A stretch of DNA of 64,000 bases from Antedon bifida. Taxonomy: Eukaryota; Echinodermata; Crinoidea; Comatulida; Antedonidae. The position numbers and the translations under genes are program-made. Shown here in pieces: positions 38,001-48,331 of this stretch. The DNA lies in the NCBI GenBank assembly GCA_963402885.1, contig OY727101.1, forward strand, positions 14,608,417-14,672,416, in the 5' to 3' direction. The stretch's first letter is position 1. Each line of letters starts with the position of its first letter. The notes beneath the pieces were generated by a model, which worked only from the letters and a program-made list of their open reading frames with translations, did no database searches and was not told the DNA's origin.

Positions 38001-41000
38001 CGTACATCGGTATAAATAGGTCATGGAGTGTTGTTAATTTGTCAATCTAATATTCAGAATTGAAGCAAGCTATATTTTATTTTCTTAATTATTATTTATT
38101 TTAATTAAAAACAACAATTTTTATTTTTAAAACACAAAATTGTATTAGCTATAAAACTAGCATAAAATAACATACGGCAAAGCAAAAGTTTCTCCAAAGG
38201 CCCGGACATATTCTTCGAATTGTCTGCTGTCGTATTTTTGATCATGCAAATTTGGGTTTCTGCGCACTGCTTGACTGAAGTCAATTAGTTCCTGTGGTAC
38301 TAATTCTGAAAAACTCATTGTAAAAATCTACTCTCCACATTTTCTGTCGCATTTTATATTGGTTGTGATATAATCAACTTTCGGTATTTATAAGTGCTGC
38401 TAGATAAGCTTTTGATGCAAATCATAAGCATGGCGCTCAATACACAATTTCAAAAGTTTATTTGATTGTGACAAAAAAATAAAATGCGACCGATTTCAAT
38501 TCAATATTTTGTATATAGACACATTTATATTTTATTATTGCCTGTACGTGGGAAATTTGTTCCTGTTCTTGTGTAAATGAGAAACAGGAACATACTGGCC
38601 TAATCATTACATTTTTTTTTAAAGAGAAAACAAATAATTAAGCGGGGATGAATATATGGAAATTTGTTCCTGTTCTTGTGTAAATGAGAAACAGGAACAT
38701 ACTGGCCTAATCATAAAATGTTTCAAGAGAAAACAAATAATTAAGCGGGGATGAATATATAAGGGTAATGTTTACGTCATAATGTATGTGAATAATTGAA
38801 GTCCACGAAACCCACAATATAATAACAACTGGTTTAACCAAAAAGTTAACATTGATTTATTTAATATATATTTGAAACCAGATGAAATTTTTTGAGAATA
38901 ACAACAGTGTTAAAATCGCGACATATGTATGTTTGTAACGTTATCCAGTATGTCGCCCTCTACCGAGGGGTTGTCGCATGCTGCTCCCCTCGCATGAGGT
39001 TTACAAAGTTATAGTTGATAATAAAGTTGTATTTTAATGTTTAAATTCTGTGTCATCCGACTGATGTAATTGTGTACAACAACAGTACAAGTGATCACAA
39101 ATAATAATGTAGATGATGGTACAAGAAATCTAAGCTCTACCTAGCTAGACTTACTTCCTTCCTCGTTTCTAGTCATTCCTATTGTACCACCGGTATAAAT
39201 TATAAGTATCTTCTTTGTTTCAACTAAGAAAGGCGGAAAGAGATGAAGAATGTTGGGTTACACAAATTAAACATCTATTATTTTCAATTGGTTTTTTGGA
39301 AATGTTTGGTTGCAATAAAAATTGATAACAACATTATAAATGAAATTAAATTGCGTTTACAGGATATTGAAACACAAAATGTATTGAGAACACTAGTACA
39401 TACTCGCGTTTACCAAATTTTAACAAACAATTCATATAGAAAATTTTCTGTCTGAAACAAAAAATTGTAAATATAGACAATTTTCATTTATTTATAAAAT
39501 TAATAAATAATATTTCAATAGATAAATTAGGCCTAATACCAACCAAAATTTAATTTAATTCGTGCTCAGTTGTCAAATTATGACTACTGATCATATCCTA
39601 TATTATAACATAGATTATAACATGAATTAATATTAATATAGTAATAATACAGACGCATGTATCAATAGGACTGCACTGCTGGAAGATGTCAAAGAATTCG
39701 CGCGCTGTCATGACCTTTTCACTTTTAAGCTCCGCCTTCTAATTTGTATGTTGAAACGTTCTGTACCACGCTTGAGTAAGCTCAGCAAACAAAATGGATT
39801 TTGTCGACACGAAATGAATTTTGTCGACACGAAATGAATTTTGTCGACACGAAATGAATTTTGTCGACACGAAATGAATGAATTTTGTCGACACGAAATG
39901 AATGAATTTTGTCGACACGAAATGAATGAATTTTGTCGACACAAAATGAATTTTGTTGACACAAACTCAATTTTGTCGACACAAAATTTATTTTGTCATC
40001 ACAAATTAATTTTGTTCACACAAAATTTACTATGTCAAATAATTTTATTATTAAATAATGTTTTTGAACACATTTACGGCCGCCATCTTGTTGGTTCCCC
40101 CTCCTGTTGGAATCACTTTTCAGTCAGGAGTACGCCCTCTAGCCTTCGGCTTACAGCTCACTGGGTATATTCAGAGCGTCATTCTGACGACTGGAGCATT
40201 CTCTACGGAGCGCCATTTAGGCCTTTATTAACTTCCTAATAGAAATAGTACAACGGTAACCGGTCCAGTGGACCAAATTGGGCACCGGTGGAGCACAGTG
40301 ACATAAAATAGAAATAAGTCACTAATTTTAATATCGTTTCGTATGTTAAATACACTATGCTCAAGTGGACCCAATTTGGCGCCAGTGTCAGCACAGTGAT
40401 ATAAAATAGAAATTAAGTCACTTATACGGTTTCAATATCTTTTCGTATGTTAATACACTGTGCTCAAGTGGACTCAATATTGGTGCCAGTGGAGCACAGT
40501 GATATAAAATAGAAATAAAGTCACTAAATTGTAATATCTTTCTGTATGTTAATACAATGTGCTCAAGTGGACCCAATTTGGCACCTGTGGAGCACAACAG
40601 TGATATAAAATAGAAATAAGTCACTAAATTGTAATATCTTTCCGTCCGTATCTTGAGCACAGTGTATTAGCATACGAAGAGATATTAAAATGTAGTGACT
40701 TTATTTCTATTTTATCACTTTGCTCCCCTGGTGCTAAATTGGGTCCACTTGAGCAGTTCCCGTAGTACTGTTTCTATTAAGAATTAATAGACGCTTTTTA
40801 CTATATAACTTTACAATAAAATTTAATGACAAAAAAAACAAGAAGATCGACGTTTCGGAACCATCATGGAACCATATTCAAGATCAAGTGATTGTTTTTG
40901 TATAATTCGATCACTTGATCTTGAAAATAGTTCCATGATGGTTCCGAAACGTCGATCTTCTTGTTTTTTGTCATTAAATTTTATTGTAAAGTAAAACTAT

Positions 41001-42450
41001 TTCTATTGCTGAAGTTAATAAAGGCATAAATTGCGCTCCGTAGAGAAGTAGAGAATGCTCCAGTCGTCAGAATGACGCTCTGAATACACCTCTTCGATAT
41101 GGGTGTTAGAAAACTCAGACCTAGAAAATCTATTATTAATCAAAGGGTACTGTATGTTATTTGAAAAACTACTGTACTGTATTATAAATTTTCTTACTAT
41201 TCTTAAATCATAAAAAAAGTACACTAGCCTAGGCCTAGCAAATTCAATTTAAGGCTCAGTGTGTGGGCCGCTATGACGGAAATGTATTGCAAAGTAGGCC
41301 TAGGCTAGATAGAGGGGTGCTGGTCAACTTGTACCCATGCCAACTCGTATCCAACTTGGCGAACTCGTACTTCAACCAATTCGTAACCCCACCAACTCGT
41401 ACATGCCTAATTTTTTACTTTTTATGCCAGTCCCATTAGATTCGCCTTAGTTTAGGCGGAGTTGCATGGCATAACAAGTTAGAGTGCGAATTTCGACGGA
41501 TTTGTAAAAAAATGCTAGGCCTAGCTAGACTAGGCCTACTCGCGCTACTGTTTAGTGTATGGCCAGGGAGTTGTTTGGGGTATGGCTAAGCCTTACTACT
41601 CCATGGGCCTATAGGCATATAGGTCTACTTTGTGAGGCCCAAGCCTAAATGCTAAGCCTAAATTTTAACAGTAATGTGTACTTTTTTTACTACAAGTTAC
41701 AAGTAACAATAATAGTAAGAAAACTTATAATAATACAGTACTGTAGTATTTCAAATAACCTACCCTCTGATTAATAATGGAACGATCCATTTGATGATCT
41801 GAGTTTTCTAATTGAAGAATGAAACTAAGTTTACTAGATCTAGAAAACTCAGATTAATATCTGAGATGTGAGTTTTCTAGACACCTGTACGATAGCCATC
41901 AAATAGTGACATGAGTGACATTTTCTTTCGAATCATGGAAGCTACAACATTTTGCTATTTCGAAATCTTTTGGAAATACTGTATCAATTAAAATAAATCA
42001 AAATTATGTTGTTTGGATGCAAACAAATTTTAAAGCATTTATTGGTGAAATACACTATCAAGAATCAATTTATATTTTCTTTAAACTTTTTTGTTGCATT
42101 TTATGTTATTGTCCTTAATAAAAATATGCAGTGGCTACGCCTAGGAGTAGATGCAAGCCATATGCTATATCTAGATCTAAATCTAAGGTGTGGTATTCAC
42201 GATAAAATTAGTTAAAAAATTTGTAACAAAATGCAAGACAGGTGAGGAACTAGTGCCTGAAAAATAATATGATATTTAATAATAATTATTGTAGTTACAA
42301 GCCTGGGTCTATAGTAACCCTGTTATAACAATACATCTTAAGATTTGTTAATTTGTTAGTCTTAATTTCAAGAAACATCTTTTCTAAACAAAAATAACTG
42401 CAATAATAATAGTAATACTTACCATTTGTAGTCTCATTCGTCGTAGCCAT
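35028..42450 (-). CDS. ASPG: Type I L-asparaginase, complete
   Basis: Hydrolyses asparagine to aspartate and ammonia in the cytosol. Minus-strand coding exons in order: 42450-42423, 39223-39155, 38305-38176, 37918-37600, 37216-37090, 36289-36180, 35752-35567, 35264-35028 (TGA 35030-35028). All joins are in phase, giving 401 aa. The [10 protein letters not shown] loop puts a catalytic Thr at 23; [17 protein letters not shown] supplies Thr127-Asp128. Also present are DSCN (substrate Ser96), TGSQVP and [18 protein letters not shown] near the C-end. The residue before GTDT is Leu, where many relatives have His; it is not a catalytic position. Mammalian ASPG continues into ankyrin repeats. Here the last ~45 residues are almost only Lys and Glu, encoded by a (TTC)n-like tract. 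The start in MATTNETTN is supported by a TATA-like element upstream. An alternative ATG at the edge of exon 3 would lose the catalytic Thr loop and is rejected. Divergent neighbour: NARS1. Confidence 0.94.
35035..35165. repeat. Low-complexity (TTC/TCTT)n tract encoding the ASPG tail
   Basis: An almost pure pyrimidine run on the plus strand. On the minus strand it reads as Lys/Glu codons (AAG, GAA, GAG, AAA) through to the ASPG stop. A microsatellite-like origin of the protein tail is likely. Confidence 0.9.
35325..35510. mobile_element. MITE-D copy in last ASPG intron
   Basis: Words 'aagtgtcccctgactaggga', 'cgggaaagtgtccctttatt' and tgtcccctgaatatgggtgtccc parallel the single-copy start of the striatin minisatellite (300-400). 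The ctgaatatggg motif here is present once or twice rather than amplified. Confidence 0.55.
36719..37064 (+). mobile_element. MITE-B copy
   Basis: Starts 'taaagatgtattgtccccct' and ends 'gggacaatacatctttaa', about 346 bp, in the ASPG intron between exons at 37090 and 36289. Confidence 0.85.
38551..38760. repeat. Tandem duplication of a ~105-bp hairpin-bearing unit
   Basis: Two nearly identical units (38551-38657 and 38658-38760). Each contains the inverted pair ttcctgttc / gaaacaggaa around 'ttgtgtaaatga'. Lies in the ASPG intron between exon 2 (39155) and exon 3 (38305). Confidence 0.9.
39792..40029. repeat. Minisatellite 'gaattttgtcgacacgaaat', 19/23-bp units
   Basis: About eleven units of a 19-bp module with an inserted GAAT in some (23 bp). 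Units decay to the right (ttgtcgacacaaa, ttgttcacacaaa). Lies in ASPG intron 1. Frames across it on both strands look open only because of the repetition. Confidence 0.92.
40164..41088. mobile_element. Composite inverted-repeat element with ~85-bp TIRs
   Basis: The left end 'tattcagagcgtcattctga' (and the following ~75 bp through ctctacggagcgc and tttattaactt) recurs inverted at 41002-41088. Inside are four direct ~105-bp repeats (40260-40645) with words like 'gtgctcaagtggacccaatt' and 'atataaaatagaaataagtc'. An inverted partial copy (40645-40765) and a nested long hairpin (40809-40991) follow. No coding capacity. It sits in ASPG intron 1. Confidence 0.75.
40809..40991. mobile_element. Near-perfect 183-nt hairpin
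   Basis: Arms of about 83-85 nt. The left arm contains 'aagatcgacgtttcggaacc' and 'caagatcaagtgat'; the right arm carries their reverse complements ('atcacttgatcttg', 'ggttccgaaacgtcgatctt'). The loop is about 17 nt centred at 40901. Best read as a small palindromic MITE nested in the larger element. Confidence 0.85.
41270..41670. other. Intron 1 spacer with short aaCTCGTA-word repeats
   Basis: From 41320 to 41410 the phrase (ca)actcgtac recurs five times at irregular 15-20 bp spacing. The rest is 'taggcctagc'-type simple words. No exon was recognised. Confidence 0.4.
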
Positions 42451-42502
42451 CTTAGAGAAGTTGGATCCAACTTATTGGACTGGTAAAATCTGTGACTGCC
42501 CA

Positions 42503-42512
42503 CTTATATATA
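42503..42512 (-). promoter_or_regulatory. TATA-like element upstream of ASPG
   Basis: Minus strand TATATATAAG, 53 bases upstream of the chosen ASPG ATG, followed by a CCAAT word. Position fits a TATA box with a very short 5' UTR. Inferred from position only. Confidence 0.4.
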
Positions 42513-42529
42513 TGTATAAATTGTGATGG

Positions 42530-43370
42530 ATGTTTACTCGTCAACTAATGAGTTGTTTGTTCACATTTTGAAAGGTTAAAAATTATAACATAGCGTGACT
42601 TCATGTTTGTTTTGATTACAATTTTCTGATTAAATCAGTGCAACAAACAAGGTAATTACTGTAGTTATTTTTTGGTGAAAAGTTTGTAAAGATGTTGATT
42701 GTATTGTGTGTACACATTTTAAAGGGTTCAAAATTATAGCATAGCGTGACTGAATATTTACTTTGATCCAACTTTTCTGATTAAAGCCAGTAACAAACTA
42801 ATTAGTTATCTTTATTTTGTGAAACGTTTGTAAAGATATTGATTGTATTGTGTGTACACATTTTAAAGGGTTCAAAATTATAGCATAGCGTGACTGAATA
42901 TTTGCTTTGATCCAACTTTTCTGATTAAAGCCAGTAACAAACTAATTAGTTAAGTGATTAAAAGTACAAAGATGGCATTCTCAAACACTTGCATGGTATA
43001 ATAAATTATAAAGACTGATATGAATTTGTTTTTGGCAACTTTTGGATGTTTTGTATAATGTAATGATGTTGGTTGATTAGTGTGTGTGTCACACATTTTA
43101 AAGGATTCAAAACTATAGCATGAGGGTGACTGAATATTTGCTTTGATCCAACTTTTCTGATTAAAGCCAGTAACAAACTAATTAGTTAAGTGATTAAAAG
43201 TACAAAGATGGCATTCTCAAACACTTGCATGGTATAATAAACTATAAAGAGTGATATGAATTTGTTTTTGGCAACTTTTGGATGTTTTGTATAATGTTAT
43301 GATGTTGGTTGATTAGAACCAGCAACAAACAGATGAGTTATCATTTTGCTGGTTATTCAAGTCTGCTTAG
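42530..43370 (+). repeat. Promoter-side repeat array, forward copies
   Basis: Four to five units (roughly 130-240 bp) containing 'tgttgattgtattgtgtgta', 'attatagcatagcgtgactg' and 'tttctgattaaagccagtaa'. The last two units share an additional ~190-bp block ('gtacaaagatggcattctca') and are nearly identical. The same unit occurs in inverted orientation at 47750-48130, beside NARS1. Confidence 0.85.
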
Positions 43371-43896
43371 TCATGAGAAAGAAAATTATATAAAATAAAA
43401 ATTTGAGATCCTTGATATAGAAAACATAATATGGATATACATAACTACCACAAACTGATTTAATAACCTGTCCTTTCCCATCGTGCTACGGTATGATGAA
43501 TTAACAAAGTGGGAGATACCGTAAGAAGTTCTTCTCCAACACTTTTACTCTTATGAAACTCAAAAGGCCCATTGTTTACATTCCTTTTGCTCTGGTTTTC
43601 TTTCCTATCCATTCCTTTTTAATCTTTCATAGAGATGCTGAATCCACAGTGTAGCACACCCCAACCACCTTCCCTCACAACATTGTTTACTTCTTTAGCA
43701 TTCTCTATCGTCATGTTACAGTGACTGCATTTTATTTTATTAAATTCTCTCAATGGCTTTTTGGTCTACTCACTCCTTACTGCTAGAGTAGTGTACTGCT
43801 GGCATACAAACACAATAAAGCACACAAACAAACCTAATTCTAAAAGCACAATATATTTTTCAAACCAAATCACCAAACAATTTTACTTAGTTTATA

Positions 43897-43971
43897 CAGG
43901 GAAGAGTTATGTAATTTAACTCTTCCCTGGTTTATACATGGATTAATGATAGATCTATTCATTAATCCATG
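43897..43971. other. Two adjacent perfect hairpins
   Basis: Hairpin 1 (43897-43929): cagggaagagtta paired with taactcttccctg, 13-bp stem. Hairpin 2 (43937-43971): catggattaatga paired with tcattaatccatg around an AGATCT centre. They are separated by gtttata, and 'ggtttata' repeats again at about 43971 and 44013. Confidence 0.8.
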
Positions 43972-44234
43972 GTTTATACTGTACATGGAGAATTCTAACT
44001 TATTTATCCATAGTTTATACGTGGACAAATGAACACAAGGCATCGGCGGTGAGATCAAACGATTAAACAACGAGCTTGCCTATGCTAAAATTTAAGCACT
44101 TCTGTCAATTAATCAAACAATCAACACGCTCTGTCAAATCAACTGTTAATATGTTAAATAAGGCTCAACAACATACCAAACGGTAGGCCTATACGCAGTC
44201 TGATTGCTCTATTTCACAATACGTTGCTGAACAA

Positions 44235-44728
44235 TTTAGGTAGGCCTAATTCAAAGTCAGTACAGATCTTTGTGTATTAGAAGCAACTCACTCAATCGCA
44301 ACTTTATGAAATGCTCTACCAATGTTAAATGTTGTCTCTTTAGATCTTACTGTATTAATATGTATTGTGCAGCCCTTTGGTGTAACTATCGTATGAAGAC
44401 TATTAGATCTCTTAATGTATGCTACAATAATGCTCTGCGCCGTATACTTAATGTCTCTAGAAGTAGTAGTGCCAGTGCAATGTTTATTGAACATGGTGTC
44501 CCTTCCTTTAATGAGTACATGCGAAAATCTACCTATGGTTTCATGCAACGTATGTTGAATAGTGGTAACATCCTTGTTGCTTGTGTTTGCAAACATATGC
44601 TCCGTAACTCCAAAATGTATTGTAGATGGAGAAGCATTCTATATACTACGATTTTTCTTTTTCTGTTTATAAGTTTATTAATATGGATGATATTTCCAAA
44701 ATAAAAAAGAAATTGAATTGAATTGAAT
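44235..44728 (+). mobile_element. 5'-truncated LINE: reverse transcriptase C-terminal fragment
   Basis: An open frame (44270-44704) reads like the thumb/C-terminal part of a non-LTR reverse transcriptase: SYCINMYCAALW, NVCYNNALRRILNV, EHGVPSFNEYMRKSTYGFM. It is followed by a short A-rich 3' end and tandem GAATT units (44711-44728). Palm-domain catalytic motifs are absent, as the copy is 5'-truncated. A similar GAATT tail ends the fragment at 56220-56566. Clade not resolved (CR1/Jockey-like is a guess). Confidence 0.72.
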
Positions 44729-45856
44729 ACTAAAATATATGAATATTGTTCAGAAACAACAATGTACGTTAATCTATCTATAGACTATAAATACGTTTAA
44801 GCACTAGGTCTTTACCATGTACAGTGCAATAATATTGTTTTAATAGGGCCTACTTTAAAAGGCAGCGGTTTTTTTTATGAATCCCCTTAATTTATCTATT
44901 GTAGTGCCTGGTGATTAGCTAGTGGTTATGTCACAACTAATCACCGGGGCATATTCGAATCCAAACCGTGGTCCCCGATCTGGGATTAGCTGGCTAGTTG
45001 CGATACGTCACTAATCCGTTTTGAAAGTAGACCCCTGCCATATTTTGACATGCATGTCAGCTTAACGGCGCATGCGTCGCTAAGAAGCATTTGTTTATTT
45101 TGTAACATTGTGGGCGGTCCGCGGTCTGTCTGTAAAAAAAGATGGACCTTTTGGAATTTGTCTATGGTTTATACGATTATTGTTTATAAGTATATATAAT
45201 ATAAGTAGTTTTAACCTATATATGCCTATCTACGCATTACACGCAGAAACATTTAGCACATTTTTAATCACAATATCTTTTGATTAATTATGTACATTTA
45301 AAAAAACGAAAAGCAATACGTGTATTAATGAAACTTGATGTCTAAAAATGATATCAAACTTTTGCTTTTTACTTTCTTGGACACTGTGCTGAGAGTGCGC
45401 ATAATTCCTAGGGAATGCATTTTTACTCTAACTTGCTGGTAGTCTTTCCCGAATAGTATTATCCAATTACCATTACAGTCAGGGGAAAATTGGCAAAAGG
45501 CTTCCTACTTTCTAGAAGTTTTATCAGATAATCTATATTGTTTGAAAACTCTTGTAACATGACCACAGTGCATGATTTTGCAATTTCCCCCCTAATTGTT
45601 TACCACCTATCTCTGAAAAAGAAATGCCTCCTGAAACTGCATCAGTCAACATTCCAATTCCTTTATCATCAGGACGGTATAAGCAGATGAATGATTACAT
45701 CGTAAAGTTGGTTTTTAATTTATATAATGATGTTCAAATATACTGATTTTCTTACTACTTGCAGAATATAGTAATTTCAAACATAATTATTACACGGAAA
45801 ATGATCTGATTAATTTGTTTAATTTATGAAAAACATGTAAAACCCTGAAAATGTGG

Positions 45857-46161
45857 CGTTTAGCTAATTTGCTGTTGTAAGCCTAGGGTACATGTATGAT
45901 GTTGGCCTGCTCATCGTGGTCGGTCGTGTCTTTTCAATTGGTCGGTGTTTGACTTAAGGTTAAAATCATTGATTAATCACGAATTTGCGTTATTATATCT
46001 GCCCTGTGCTGCTAGCTTTATTAACAACCGTCTAACGCTAATCCAGTAATGTATCAATGATTTTAATTCAGTCAAACACCGACCAATGAAAAGACACGAT
46101 CACAATTATACCTGTACCTGCATACCTGTACCCTGGCTTACAACAGCGAATTAGCTAAACG
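45857..46161. mobile_element. ~305-bp MITE with ~90-bp terminal inverted repeats
   Basis: The left arm contains 'cgtttagctaatttgctgtt', gtaagcctagggtacatgta and 'tcttttcaattggtcggtgt'. The right arm carries the inverted forms 'aacagcgaattagctaaacg', gtaccctggcttac and 'acaccgaccaatgaaaagac'. Non-coding. Confidence 0.85.
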
Positions 46162-46195
46162 TTAAATATATTTTCAATTTTCAAGATCAGGACAA

Positions 46196-46534
46196 TTAAA
46201 GATGTATTGTCCCCCTGAAAAATATTTGTTAACAACTTTTTTTATTGAATGTTCCATTTTAATGTAACATAATAGTCATCCACTTTGAACAAAAAATTGG
46301 ATAAAAAAACTGTATTTAACTGAAAAAATGTAATTTAAAGCAAAAAATGGTCACATTGCTGCCAGCCAATGGGTTTTTGGTTGAATTTAACCATTTATTT
46401 TGTCATTCATTATTTTTTTCGTTTTTTTTTTCTACGTAAGTGATTAACTTTATGAAAACTACAAAATAACATATTCAAAATCTGATTTAATTAATCTTCA
46501 TTTTTTATGGTTTTGGGGGACAATACATCTTTAA
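46196..46534 (+). mobile_element. MITE-B copy
   Basis: Starts 'attaaagatgtattgtcccc' and ends 'gggggacaatacatctttaa', about 339 bp, directly downstream of the MITE at 45857-46161. Confidence 0.85.
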
Positions 46535-46599
46535 GGTACAACTTTCTTGAGTAGGCCTTAGTACATGGCAGAAATGTAAACAATTCCTATACTGATATT

Positions 46600-47620
46600 T
46601 ACTGTTGACGTCATCCGTTAAAGTTTACGTGCTCGTGCGAAAGCTCCCTATTTTTCTTTGAAATTGCTATCTTCATATTCATTTTGATGACGTTATCGTG
46701 TCAAAAATTTAAATATAAGTGCGTACTGTAATTTCCTCTATATACTGTATAATATATACAAGTTCTGTGTGCATGTTGCGTTTGCGCGGATCCGAACGAC
46801 GATTAAGTGACGCAAAATAGTTTTGTTCGCAGTAAATGATTTGGTTAAAATAACATTACCTGAAGGTTTATACCATGGATTGCTTCAGCAAACACAATCA
46901 CACTCAATTTCTGTTACTTGAATGACGTGTAATGTATTTGCTGAATTGTTTATATCGTGTACAGGCCAATTTAAGGCCAATTTACACAGACGAGCGGAAA
47001 CGGTAAGCGGTACTCGGTTTAAGCAAGTTTCCACGTCTGTTTAAATTGGCCTTACATCGGACAAACAAAAAGCCAACATAACAAAAATGTTACAATGCAT
47101 ACAGAAGTTGTCATCTGAAGTAGTATCAGGCATATATATATAAACTTTATTTATTCACGAGACTGATGTGCAGTACAACTCGTTCAATCAATATTGATTG
47201 TTTTTACACAAGTTAGTGATATTACAAAAAAACCATTGGCATTTGGCATCTGAAGTAGTATCAGGCATCTTAAGAAGTATCTTCAAAACCAGTTGTCATA
47301 ACTAAACTAGATTTGGTGCTCATAAATTTCAGGTCATATTTCATCATATGACAATAAAATTACTTGCGTAGCGCCTATAACGCACGCGTACGCTTTCAAT
47401 TTTTAAAATTGTCAAAATTCATTTTCGATTAAATTATTGAGGCAACAAGTGCGCAGATTTTTGCCCGCCCATAAAACGTTAGTGCGCACTCTCTTTGCAC
47501 GAGTTCGATTTACAACCTTTCTTTAGCAATTTCATCCTATTTAATTGACGAGCAACTTGCATTAAGTGACAAATGTTATGAAATATGAAAAATTTTAAAA
47601 TTAATAGATCGTCAGAATTT
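46600..47620. repeat. Diverged copies of acgcgc/gacgtcat element family
   Basis: The segment 47330-47540 ('tcatatttcatcatatgaca', 'gtagcgcctataacgcacgc', 'gtgcgcagatttttgcccgc') matches 34020-34210. The segment 46600-46810 shares the gtcaaaaattt... and gcggat words with the right end of 4343-5932. No coding frame. Confidence 0.5.
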
Positions 47621-47749
47621 TGGGTGACCACTGTATATCGGACAAACAAGGAACCAACATAAGAAAAATATACTTCGTATCAGTTCGTTGCCCTGGTTCT
47701 AATCATCAAAGCAAACACATGCCACGCATGTATAGTTTTAAACTTTAAA

Positions 47750-48130
47750 CTTTGTACAAAATATACAATCAACATCTTTACAAACTTTTCACCGAAAACT
47801 AATTACCTAATTACACTGGTTTTAATCAGAATAATTAGAATCAAAGCAAACATCAAGTCACGCTATGTTATAATTTTGAAAATATCAAAATGTATATGTA
47901 TACATCTTTACAAACTTTTCACCGAAAATGATAACTAATTACCTAATTACACTGGTTTTAATCAGAATAATTAGAATCAAAACAAACATCAAGTCACGCT
48001 ATGTTATATTTTTGAAAATATCAAAATGTATACAAACAATACAATCAACATTTCTACAAATTTGTCACCGAAAATGACAACTCATTAGTTGTTGCTCTGG
48101 TTTTAATCAGTGACATTCGATCTAATCAAA
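47750..48130 (-). repeat. Promoter-side repeat array, inverted copies
   Basis: Three units containing 'agtcacgctatgttataat', 'acaatcaacatctttacaaa' and 'ctggttttaatcagaataat'. These are the reverse complement of the unit at 42530-43370. The right-most unit includes caactcattagttg, the counterpart of caactaatgagttg at 42540 next to ASPG. Confidence 0.88.
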
Positions 48131-48245
48131 CATTCCATTACGTTACTATGTCATTTATTAACTCATAACTCGACATCATCCGGTACATATGAAACTTGAA
48201 ACTTATTTTTAGCATATTGTATGTTAATCTTATCTTAATTCTACC

Positions 48246-48254
48246 TATAAAAAG
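48246..48254 (+). promoter_or_regulatory. TATA box of NARS1
   Basis: TATAAAAAG 86 bases upstream of the NARS1 ATG. A start about 30 bases downstream would give a 5' UTR of about 55 nt, consistent with the short first exon. Confidence 0.55.
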
Positions 48255-48331
48255 GGAAACAGTTGACCATTATAGTCAATTGCGTACAAGCTACTTGTGA
48301 TACGTCTGAAGTAACTGATGCAACAGCTAAA

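Noticed and set aside
37582-38318. ASPG starting at the ATG in the exon near 38318
   Set aside because: This would omit the YTGGTIG catalytic loop, which is present in a phase-compatible exon at 39155-39223 and joins to the first exon at 42423-42450.
39708-40239. Open frames across 'gaattttgtcgacacgaaat' repeats
   Set aside because: Produced by the 19/23-bp minisatellite in ASPG intron 1.
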